The notes under the pieces are model-generated. The model saw only the letters and a list, made by a program, of their open reading frames with translations. It made no database searches and was not told the DNA's origin. The translations under genes and the position numbers were made by a program. From Actinomycetales bacterium (GTDB lineage: Bacteria; Actinomycetota; Actinomycetes; Actinomycetales; Actinomycetaceae): DNA of 11,477 nucleotides. The number at the start of each line of letters is the position of its first letter. Position 1 is the first letter of the stretch. Below are positions 1 to 5,739 of the stretch, piece after piece. The stretch spans positions 1-11,477 of the forward strand of contig JALHDK010000047.1 of assembly GCA_022838965.1 (NCBI GenBank). Reading direction: 5' to 3'.

Positions 1-386
1 AGTACCTGCACGCCTTTGGGATCCGCAGCCCCTCCAGCCCGGTCCGGAACTCCTACCGGCGGCACAAGGTGGAACGCAACTACAACAAGTGGATCCGCCT
101 CAACGGCATCGCGCTGATCTGCGGCCACACCCACCGGGAGAAGTTCCCCCGCACCGGCGAGCTGCCCTACTTCAACTCCGGGAGTTGCGTCTATCCCTCC
201 CACATCACCGGGCTCGAGATCGCGGACGACACCATCACGCTCATCCGCTGGCGCATCGATGCGAATCCGGACGGCTTCCTGCAGGCGGCCCGGCGGGTGA
301 TGGCCGGACCCGTCCCGCTGGCGAAGTTCGACCTCAAGCGGGGAGGAGCAAGCACGGCGTTGAAGGACGGGATCACGAACCCGTGA
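1..386 (+). CDS. Calcineurin-like metallophosphoesterase, C-terminal part (5' truncated by window)
   Basis: The reading frame is open from base 3 and stops at TGA 384-386, so only about 127 C-terminal residues are seen; the start lies to the left of the window. The stretch ICGHTHREKFP (GHTH encoded at 123-134) is the last metal-binding motif of calcineurin-like phosphoesterases. It is followed by a YFNSGSCVYPSH segment and beta-strand-like sequence typical of the C-terminal half of that fold. The overall look, with basic residues before GHTH, resembles UDP-2,3-diacylglucosamine-hydrolase-like and Ser/Thr-phosphatase-like members, but the substrate cannot be named from this fragment. The internal GTG at 69 is not the true start, because the frame and the domain continue upstream. 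The gene ends 10 bases before the 3' end of a tRNA on the opposite strand. Confidence 0.8.
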   Translation, partial: YLHAFGIRSPSSPVRNSYRRHKVERNYNKWIRLNGIALICGHTHREKFPRTGELPYFNSGSCVYPSHITGLEIADDTITLIRWRIDANPDGFLQAARRVMAGPVPLAKFDLKRGGASTALKDGITNP

Positions 387-396
387 CCTGTGCCGG

Positions 397-470
397 TGCC
401 CCCGGCGGGGCTTGAACCCGCGACCGGCGGATTATGAGTCCGCTGCTCTGACCGGCTGAGCTACAGGGGC
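397..470 (-). tRNA. tRNA with anticodon CAU (elongator Met or Ile2)
   Basis: The reverse complement folds as a full 74-nt cloverleaf. The acceptor stem is GCCCCTG/CGGGGGC with one T-G pair, and there is a D arm GCTC/GAGC. The anticodon stem is GCGGA/TCCGC around CTCATAA, and the T arm is GCGGG/CCCGC around TTCAAGC. The anticodon is CAU and base 73 is A. The genomic bases after A73 are CCG, so the CCA tail is not encoded. CAU tRNAs of this shape are either elongator tRNA-Met or tRNA-Ile2, whose C34 is converted to lysidine by TilS. The C4-G69 and C5-G68 pairs are shared with E. coli tRNA-Ile2 rather than its elongator Met, which leans toward Ile2, but identity rules differ between phyla. Confidence 0.93.
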
Positions 471-480
471 GTGCGCGCCC

Positions 481-486
481 AGCGTA
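481..486 (-). promoter_or_regulatory. Candidate -10 element for the CAU tRNA
   Basis: The minus strand reads TACGCT, which fits the actinobacterial TANNNT -10 pattern, and lies 10 bases before the 5' end of the tRNA. A start 6-7 bases downstream would give a leader of only a few bases. No good -35 element is visible. Confidence 0.4.
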
Positions 487-517
487 CTTGTCGCCGCCCG
501 GCCCCCGGAAATCGGGT

Positions 518-523
518 TATCGT
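518..523 (+). promoter_or_regulatory. Candidate -10 element (TATCGT), leaderless start at 530
   Basis: TATCGT fits TANNNT and is followed by exactly six bases and then ATG 530. That places the expected transcription start on the A of the start codon. There is no Shine-Dalgarno sequence before ATG 530, which fits leaderless translation, common in actinobacteria. This is an inference from spacing alone. Confidence 0.45.
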
Positions 524-529
524 GGGCGC

Positions 530-1015
530 ATGCCCCGTCGTCAGCGACTTCCCGGCGCCGTCGCCGCGCACGGCCGGCGCCTGGTCATGCTGGCGGCGGC
601 GGCGCTCGAGGACGGCGCGTGGCTGCTCGTCGGGGTGGATGAGGGCGCCGTCGTCGACGAGGCCGGGAGCGCGCAGTCGTTTCCGTGGACGGACGTCGAG
701 AGGGCCACCTGGGACGGCCACGCGCGCACGCTGCGCGTGACGTGGGTGGACGGCCGCCCGGACCTGGTGCTCCGCACGGCCTCCGATGACGTCTACGACG
801 TCTCCGTCGCGCTGCGCGACCGGGTGACGGCCTCGCTCGTGCACGTCGAGTACCTCCGGACCGCCGGTGGGGGAGAGGTGCGCGCGCTGATCCGGCGCGG
901 CGCGGGGGGCGCGCTGTTCTCCCAGCTCGTGGCGCGCGGTCCCGTGGCCGACGACGACGCCGTCGCCATCGCCGCACTCGAGCGCAACGCCCGCGCGGCC
1001 GCCGGCCTCGCGTGA
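530..1015 (+). CDS. Conserved-looking actinobacterial protein of unknown function (161 aa)
   Basis: I do not recognise a named domain. The 161-residue product is soluble, with no signal peptide or membrane segment. It starts with a basic MPRRQRLPG segment and then has strand-like blocks: DGAWLLVGVDEGAVV (28-42), FPWTDVERATWDG (51-63) and LRVTWVDGRPDLVL (68-81). The PW..V..A.WD pattern followed by L.VTW.DG looks like a small beta-barrel or PH-like fold, but that is only an impression. The C-terminal half is helical and Ala-rich. Start choice: an in-frame ATG exists at 488, but ATG 530 is preferred because it follows a TANNNT element by six bases and leaves room for the divergent tRNA promoter. 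The gene ends 43 bases before tRNA-Asn. I recall similar proteins in other actinobacteria, but that needs a search. Confidence 0.72.
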   Translation: MPRRQRLPGAVAAHGRRLVMLAAAALEDGAWLLVGVDEGAVVDEAGSAQSFPWTDVERATWDGHARTLRVTWVDGRPDLVLRTASDDVYDVSVALRDRVTASLVHVEYLRTAGGGEVRALIRRGAGGALFSQLVARGPVADDDAVAIAALERNARAAAGLA

Positions 1016-1037
1016 TTTCGCCGGCGCGGCCCGGGGC

Positions 1038-1046
1038 TGATAAAGT
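1038..1046 (+). promoter_or_regulatory. Extended -10 element for tRNA-Asn
   Basis: TGATAAAGT combines the extended TGN motif with a TANNNT -10 hexamer (1041-1046). It ends 12 bases before the mature tRNA 5' end, leaving a short 5' leader for RNase P. A -35 element is not evident, as is usual for extended -10 promoters. Confidence 0.45.
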
Positions 1047-1058
1047 CATCCAGCGCGA

Positions 1059-1134
1059 TCCCGCGTAGCTCAATTGGCAGAGCACCCGACTGTTAATCGG
1101 CAGGTTGCTGGTTCGAGTCCAGCCGCGGGAGCCA
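1059..1134 (+). tRNA. tRNA-Asn (GUU)
   Basis: This is a complete cloverleaf. The acceptor stem is TCCCGCG (1059-1065) with CGCGGGA (1124-1130), and base 73 is G (1131). An encoded CCA follows at 1132-1134. The anticodon loop is CTGTTAA with GTT at 1092-1094, and the T loop is TTCGAGT. Unlike the CAU tRNA nearby, the CCA is genomically encoded. It is transcribed toward the hydrogenase gene. Confidence 0.96.
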
Positions 1135-1138
1135 CCAC

Positions 1139-1161
1139 GCCCCGGACCCGCGGTCCGGGGC
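1139..1161 (+). terminator. Terminator-like hairpin after tRNA-Asn
   Basis: A perfect 10-bp stem GCCCCGGACC/GGTCCGGGGC with a three-base loop begins five bases after the tRNA CCA end. The following bases are TCTCGTGT, T-containing but not a T run, which is normal for high-GC actinobacteria. It probably ends the tRNA transcript. The remaining spacer, 1162 to about 1310, shows no gene that I can support. Confidence 0.6.
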
Positions 1162-1317
1162 TCTCGTGTCCCAGGGTTCCTGCCCCGGGCGATCACCCCG
1201 GCCTCCCGGGCCTCCTGCCCGTGCGGGCGCGGCCGAGGGGACGGGCTACCCGGCGAGGCGGGCGATGTCGGGGCACATCTGCGTCCGAGGTCCCATTCGG
1301 GGGCTCCTGACCGTTCG

Positions 1318-1323
1318 TACGAT
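1318..1323 (+). promoter_or_regulatory. Weak candidate -10 element (TACGAT) for the hydrogenase gene
   Basis: TACGAT fits TANNNT, lies inside the 8-base palindrome TCGTACGA (1315-1322), and would give a short leader containing the ribosome site at 1344. No convincing -35 element and no Rex-type TTGTGA-TCACAA operator was seen. Confidence 0.25.
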
Positions 1324-1343
1324 TTCCTCACCGCACCATGAAC

Positions 1344-1350
1344 GGGAGGA
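1344..1350 (+). promoter_or_regulatory. Ribosome binding site deciding the hydrogenase start
   Basis: GGGAGGA lies five bases before ATG 1356. It also lies inside the coding sequence that would follow the earlier in-frame ATG at 1338, which has no Shine-Dalgarno sequence of its own. ATG 1356 is therefore the better start. Confidence 0.75.
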
Positions 1351-1355
1351 TTCCG

Positions 1356-4300
1356 ATGGAGGGAGTACAGCTCCTCGACCTCGAGGGCCGCAGCCGCCTC
1401 GCTGTGACCGTGAACGGCCACGAGCTCGAGGTCTACGAGGGCCTCACCATCCTGCAGGCGCTCCTGCAGGAGGGCGTCCACATCCCGCACCTCTGCTACG
1501 ACATCCGGCTGCCCCGCTCCAACGGGAACTGCGGGCTGTGCATGGTGGAGATCGGAGAGGACTCCCGCCACGTGAAGGCGTGCCAGACCCCGATCCGGGC
1601 GGGCATGGACATCACCACCAACTCGCGGCGGCTGGAGGACTACCGGAAGGTGCGGCTCGAGCAGCTGCTGAGCGACCACAACGCCGACTGTGTCGCCCCC
1701 TGCGTCCAGACGTGCCCCGCCAACATCGAGATCCAGCGCTACCTCGGCGCCGTCGCGGACGGCAACTACGAGGCCGCGATCCGGATCATCAAGGACCGCA
1801 ACCCCTTCCCGAGCGTGTGCGGCCGGGTCTGCCCCCATCCGTGCGAGGCGGCCTGCCGGCGCACCCTGGTGGACCAGCCGGTGGCGATCAACTACGTCAA
1901 GCGGTTCGCTGCCGACTGGGACATGGCCCGCGAGACCCCCTGGCTCCCGATCAGGGCGCCGCGCACCGGCCACAAGGTCGCCGTCGTGGGGGCCGGCCCC
2001 TCCGGACTCTCGGCGGCCTACTACTCCGCGGTGAATGGCCACGACGTGACGGTGTTCGAGCGCCAGCCGCAACCTGGCGGCATGATGCGCTACGGCATCC
2101 CGGAGTATCGCCTGCCCAAGGCCATCCTCGACCGGGAGATTGACATCCTGCGCGACCTCGGGGTGCAGATCCGCACCGGGAAGGCGCTCGGGACACACCT
2201 GCGGCTCGAGGACCTGCAACGCGACTTCGACGCCGTCTACCTCGCCATCGGGTCGTGGCGCGCCACCCCCATGAACCTGGAAGGGGAGAACGACGAGAGC
2301 GTGCGGCTCGGGATCAAGTACCTCGAGAGCGTGACGAAGGGTCAGGACCTGCCCCTCGGTGACACGGTGGTCGTGGTGGGGGGCGGCAACACCGCCATCG
2401 ACTGCGTCCGCACGGCGATCCGGAAGGGCGCACGGACGGTCAAACTGGTCTACCGCCGCACCCGCGCGGAGATGCCGGCCGAGTCACACGAGGTCGAGGA
2501 GGCGATCCGGGAGGGCGTGGAGATGGTGTTCCTCACCGCGCCCACCGCGATCACGATGCGGGACGGGGTGAAGCACCTGCACTGCATCCGCATGGAACTC
2601 GGGGAGCCTGACCGCTCGGGACGGCGCCGTCCGGTCCCGGTCGACGGCAGCGACTTCACGATCCCGTGCGACACGATCATCGGGGCGATCGGGCAGAGCA
2701 CCAACACGCAGTTCCTGTACAACGACCTGCCGGTGAAGCTCAACAAGTGGGGCGATGTCGACATCAACGGCAAGACGATGGAGACCTCCGAGCCCAAGAT
2801 CTTCGCCGGTGGGGACTGTGTCACCGGGCCGGCCACGGTCATCCAGGCGGTCGCCGCGGGCCGGCGGGCGGCCGAGGCCATGCACCAGTTCCTCGAGAAG
2901 GGCTACGTCCGCCCCGAGAACCCCAACTACCAGTGCAGCCGCGGCTCCCTCGAGGACCTGCCGCGCTGGGAGTTCGAGCAGATGCCGACGATCCCGCGGG
3001 AGGAGATGCCCACCCTGCCGCTCTCCGAACGGATCGGATTCGCGGAGGTGGAGCTGGGGTTCGATGAGACCGCGGCCCACATCGAGGCCGCACGCTGCCT
3101 CAAGTGCGGCTGCCAGGCCCGCTTCGACTGCGATCTCCGCAACGAGGCCCGGGCCCATGACGTGCGGTTCCGGACCCCGATCCACGTCCGGCCCTGGGTG
3201 CCGCTGGTCCGCGACCACCCCTTCATCACCCGGGACCACAACAAGTGCATCTCCTGCGGCCGGTGTGTCGCGGCCTGCGCGGAGATCGAGGGGGTCAACG
3301 TGCTCGCCTACCAGTTCCGGCAGGGGACGCTCACGGTGGGCACCCACGACGGCAGGCCACTGATCGAGACCGACTGCGTCTCCTGCGGGCAGTGTGTCAC
3401 GGCCTGCCCTTGCGGCGCCCTCGACTACGTGCGCGAACGCGATGTCGTCTTTGACGGCATGTTCGATCCCACCAAGCTCGTCATCGGCTTCATCGCCCCT
3501 GCCCCGCGCAGCGTCATCGCGGCCCACTACGGCATCGCCGCGAAGGACGCCTCCCCGTTCATCGCGGGAATGCTGCGGCGGGTGGGGTTCGACCGCGTCT
3601 TCGACTTCTCGTTCGCGGCTGACCTCACCATCATGGAGGAGGCCACCGAGTTCCTTGACCGGGTGGCGACCGGGGGCGTGCTGCCCCAGTTCACGTCCTG
3701 CTGCCCCGGCTGGGTGAACCTGGTGGAGCGCCGCTACCCGGATCTGATCCCGCATCTATCCAGCTGCAAGTCCCCGCAGCAGATGATGGGCGCCACGGTC
3801 CGGAACCACTACGCCCAGTGGGCCGGAGTGGCGCCGGAGGACCTGTTCATCGTCTCGATCGTGCCGTGTCTCGCGAAGAAGTACGAGGCGGCCCGCCCCG
3901 AGTTCGCTCCGGGCGGGCGGCGCGACGTCGACGCCGTCCTTACCACCACCGAACTGCTGGAGATGGTGAGGATGCGGCGGATCTCCCGGGAGGAGATCGT
4001 TCCCTCGGAGTTCGACCAGCCCTACGCGCGCGTGACCGGCGCGGGCGTGATGTTCGCGGCATCGGGCGGGGTCGCCGAGGCAGCGCTGCGGATGGCGGTG
4101 GAGAAGCTGACGGGCGAGCCGCTTCGCGAGCACCTGTACTTCGAGAACGTCGTCGGGCTGGACGGCTTCAAGGAGGCGCGCATCGAGGCTGCCGGACGGA
4201 CCGTGAAGGTCGCCGTGATCAACGGGCTGGGCAACGCGGAGCCGGTGATCCGGAGGATGCTCGCCGGGGAGGACCTCGGGTACGACTTCATCGAGATCAT

Positions 4301-4547
4301 GGCGTGCCCGGGTGGCTGCATCGGCGGCGCCGGCCACCCCGTGCCGGAGCGCGCGGGAGAGATGCAGGACCGGCTCAAGCTCATCACGGACATCGACCAG
4401 CAGTCGACGTACCGCAAGTCGCAGGAGAACCCGGACATCCACCGGCTGTACGACGAGTTCTACGGCGCCCCCAACTCACCGCTGGCCCACCGACTGCTGC
4501 ACACGACCTACGCTCCCTACCCGGGTCGGACGCCCGCCAGGGTGTGA
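1356..4547 (+). CDS. [FeFe] hydrogenase fused to a GltD/NfnB-like NAD(P)H-FAD module (1063 aa)
   Basis: Predicted cytoplasmic enzyme exchanging electrons between NAD(P)H and H2. Domains in order: plant-type [2Fe-2S] domain (C47, C59, C62, C76); GltD/NfnB-type N-terminal Fe-S region (C112, C116, C120 and C155, C159, C163, C167); FAD motif GAGPSG (212-217); NAD(P)H motif GGGNTA (342-347) followed by VYRRTRAEMPA, as in NADPH-using GltD; second FAD motif FAGGDC (483-488); linker Cys cluster C581, C584, C586, C592; two [4Fe-4S] sites (C631-C641, C674-C684). The H-cluster domain follows, with L1 TSCCPGW (C782, C783) and SSCKSPQQ (802-809), L2 VPCLAKK (C838, K841) and L3 MACPGGC (C984, C988). It ends in a small-subunit-like tail. 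All H-cluster cysteines and the proton-relay Cys (C782) are present. By alignment from memory, V836 replaces a Met usual before PC. The gene stands alone, no maturases are nearby, and base composition by eye matches its neighbours. Confidence 0.93.
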   Translation: MEGVQLLDLEGRSRLAVTVNGHELEVYEGLTILQALLQEGVHIPHLCYDIRLPRSNGNCGLCMVEIGEDSRHVKACQTPIRAGMDITTNSRRLEDYRKVRLEQLLSDHNADCVAPCVQTCPANIEIQRYLGAVADGNYEAAIRIIKDRNPFPSVCGRVCPHPCEAACRRTLVDQPVAINYVKRFAADWDMARETPWLPIRAPRTGHKVAVVGAGPSGLSAAYYSAVNGHDVTVFERQPQPGGMMRYGIPEYRLPKAILDREIDILRDLGVQIRTGKALGTHLRLEDLQRDFDAVYLAIGSWRATPMNLEGENDESVRLGIKYLESVTKGQDLPLGDTVVVVGGGNTAIDCVRTAIRKGARTVKLVYRRTRAEMPAESHEVEEAIREGVEMVFLTAPTAITMRDGVKHLHCIRMELGEPDRSGRRRPVPVDGSDFTIPCDTIIGAIGQSTNTQFLYNDLPVKLNKWGDVDINGKTMETSEPKIFAGGDCVTGPATVIQAVAAGRRAAEAMHQFLEKGYVRPENPNYQCSRGSLEDLPRWEFEQMPTIPREEMPTLPLSERIGFAEVELGFDETAAHIEAARCLKCGCQARFDCDLRNEARAHDVRFRTPIHVRPWVPLVRDHPFITRDHNKCISCGRCVAACAEIEGVNVLAYQFRQGTLTVGTHDGRPLIETDCVSCGQCVTACPCGALDYVRERDVVFDGMFDPTKLVIGFIAPAPRSVIAAHYGIAAKDASPFIAGMLRRVGFDRVFDFSFAADLTIMEEATEFLDRVATGGVLPQFTSCCPGWVNLVERRYPDLIPHLSSCKSPQQMMGATVRNHYAQWAGVAPEDLFIVSIVPCLAKKYEAARPEFAPGGRRDVDAVLTTTELLEMVRMRRISREEIVPSEFDQPYARVTGAGVMFAASGGVAEAALRMAVEKLTGEPLREHLYFENVVGLDGFKEARIEAAGRTVKVAVINGLGNAEPVIRRMLAGEDLGYDFIEIMACPGGCIGGAGHPVPERAGEMQDRLKLITDIDQQSTYRKSQENPDIHRLYDEFYGAPNSPLAHRLLHTTYAPYPGRTPARV

Positions 4548-4589
4548 CCCGCCCGGGACCGCCCTGCGGGGCTGTGGGAGGATGGCGCC

Positions 4590-5078
4590 ATGGCGAAGCG
4601 AGACATCCGGGTCATTGGTGACCCCGTGCTCCGTACCCCCTGCAAGGAGATCACGCGGATCGACGCGCGAGTGCGGTCGCTGGTGGACGACCTGTTGGAC
4701 ACCGTGAACGAGGAGGGCCGGGCCGGGCTCGCCGCCAACCAGATCGGCGTGTCGTTGCGTGCCTTCGCGTGGAACCTCGACGGCGCCCTCGGGTACGTGC
4801 TGAACCCGGTCCTCGTGAGCCGCTCGGAGGACGAGTACCAGGACGGCGAGGAGGGCTGTCTCTCCGTCCCCGGCCTGTGGTACCCCACCGAGCGGGCGTG
4901 GTACGCCCGCGCCGAGGGCATCGATCTCGACGGTCGGCCGGTGGTGGTGGAGGGCGAGGAGATCTGGGGGCGGCTGGTGCAGCACGAGCTGGATCACCTC
5001 GATGGCATGCTCTACATCGACCGGCTCGACCGGCAAACGCGGAAGAAGGCGATGCGTGCGATTCGCGAGATGCTGTGA
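4590..5078 (+). CDS. def: Peptide deformylase
   Basis: This metalloenzyme removes the formyl group from the N-terminal Met of new proteins. All three family motifs are visible in the 162-residue product: AGLAANQ (45-51), EGCLS (88-92, with Cys90 a metal ligand) and HELDH (132-136, two His ligands and the catalytic Glu133). Motif I is divergent: the usual GxGLAAxQ here reads RAGLAANQ, so the first Gly is missing. That variant I associate with extra deformylases of actinobacteria, and a second def copy elsewhere would not be surprising. The start is ATG 4590, with GGGAGGA at 4576-4582 seven bases upstream. The ATG at 4582 is out of frame. The gene begins 42 bases after the hydrogenase stop and could be read through from it, although it has its own ribosome site. 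Confidence 0.93.
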   Translation: MAKRDIRVIGDPVLRTPCKEITRIDARVRSLVDDLLDTVNEEGRAGLAANQIGVSLRAFAWNLDGALGYVLNPVLVSRSEDEYQDGEEGCLSVPGLWYPTERAWYARAEGIDLDGRPVVVEGEEIWGRLVQHELDHLDGMLYIDRLDRQTRKKAMRAIREML

Positions 5079-5114
5079 CGGTGGACGAGCCGCGGCGAGT
5101 CTGATTCAATAAGA

Positions 5115-5137
5115 ACAGCCGTGTGATTCCCGGCTGT
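5115..5137 (+). other. Hairpin in the leader of the DUF3145 gene
   Basis: ACAGCCG (5115-5121) pairs perfectly with CGGCTGT (5131-5137) across a nine-base loop. It lies 36 bases after the def stop and 42 bases before ATG 5180. There is no T run. It may be a weak terminator of def or a structured leader of the next gene; the sequence does not decide. Confidence 0.4.
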
Positions 5138-5179
5138 CGAGGGCGTTGGGGAAGACGAACCTCGCAACCAGGAGTCGAA

Positions 5180-5680
5180 ATGAGTGGAACGTACACCCGC
5201 GGTGTTGTTTTCGTGCACTCGGCGCCTCGTGCCCTGTGCCCGCACATCGAGTGGGCCGTCAGTACCATTCTCGACCAGCGGGTCACGATGGACTGGACGG
5301 ATCAGCCCGCCGTGCCCGGGCTCGTGCGTGCCGAGTACTCGTGGTTCTCCAGGGTCGGGACGGGGGCTCGCCTCGCCTCCGCCCTCCGTGGCTGGACTCA
5401 CCTCCGCTACGAGATCACCGAGGACGCCTCGCCGGGCACCGACGGCGGCCGGTGGTCCCACACCCCCGAACTCGGAATCTTCCACGCCCAGACCGACGCG
5501 CACGGCAACGTCGTCATCCCGGAGAACCGCATCCGTGCGGCGCTGGAGCACTCCCACGACGCCGCACGCATGCGGCGCGAACTCGACCTCGCCCTCGGGC
5601 AGGCGTGGGATGACGAGCTCGAACCGTTCCGCTACGCGGGAGCGGGAGCGCCCATCCGCTGGCTCCACCGGGTGGGCTGA
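5180..5680 (+). CDS. DUF3145 family protein
   Basis: The 166-residue product matches what I know of DUF3145, a protein family of unknown function found in actinobacteria. Recognisable blocks are GVVFVHSAPRALCPHIEW (8-25), RLASALRGW, LGIFHA, the stretch around VVIPENRIRAAL, and the C-terminal block LEPFRYAGAGAPIRWLH. Length is normal for the family and nothing is missing. The start is ATG 5180, with AGGAG at 5170-5174 five bases before it. The longer in-frame start at 5123 (GTG) would put the hairpin at 5115-5137 into the coding region and lacks family similarity. It is convergent with fabF and separated from it by a long hairpin. Its regular position next to the fatty-acid genes suggests, but does not show, a link to lipid metabolism. 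Confidence 0.92.
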   Translation: MSGTYTRGVVFVHSAPRALCPHIEWAVSTILDQRVTMDWTDQPAVPGLVRAEYSWFSRVGTGARLASALRGWTHLRYEITEDASPGTDGGRWSHTPELGIFHAQTDAHGNVVIPENRIRAALEHSHDAARMRRELDLALGQAWDDELEPFRYAGAGAPIRWLHRVG

Positions 5681-5690
5681 CAGAGCGTGA

Positions 5691-5733
5691 ACGGAGGAGG
5701 GGCCCGGTCATCCCGACCGGGCCCCTCCTCCGT
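5691..5733. terminator. Bidirectional terminator between DUF3145 gene and fabF
   Basis: Bases 5691-5709 are perfectly complementary to 5715-5733 (19 bp) around the five-base loop ATCCC. It starts 10 bases after the DUF3145 stop and ends six bases before the fabF stop on the opposite strand, so it can serve both convergent transcripts. There is no long T tract on either side. Confidence 0.88.
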
Positions 5734-5739
5734 GTGAGG

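Noticed and set aside
1338..1355. Earlier ATG at 1338 as the hydrogenase start
   Set aside because: The strong ribosome site GGGAGGA lies downstream of it and correctly spaced for ATG 1356.
585..2219. Long minus-strand open frame (544 codons) across the unknown gene, tRNA-Asn and the hydrogenase start
   Set aside because: Arg/Ala/His-rich low-complexity translation running through a tRNA gene; antisense shadow in high-GC DNA.
2484..4442. Two long minus-strand open frames opposite the hydrogenase gene
   Set aside because: No recognisable domain, and the opposite strand carries a complete chain of conserved Fe-S and H-cluster motifs.
1110..4590. Integrative element using the tRNA-Asn 3' end as attachment site
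   Set aside because: No copy of the tRNA 3' sequence was found between the hydrogenase gene and def, and there is no integrase in the window.
5123..5179. GTG 5123 start giving a 19-residue longer DUF3145 protein
   Set aside because: ATG 5180 has AGGAG five bases upstream and begins just before the family's first conserved block.
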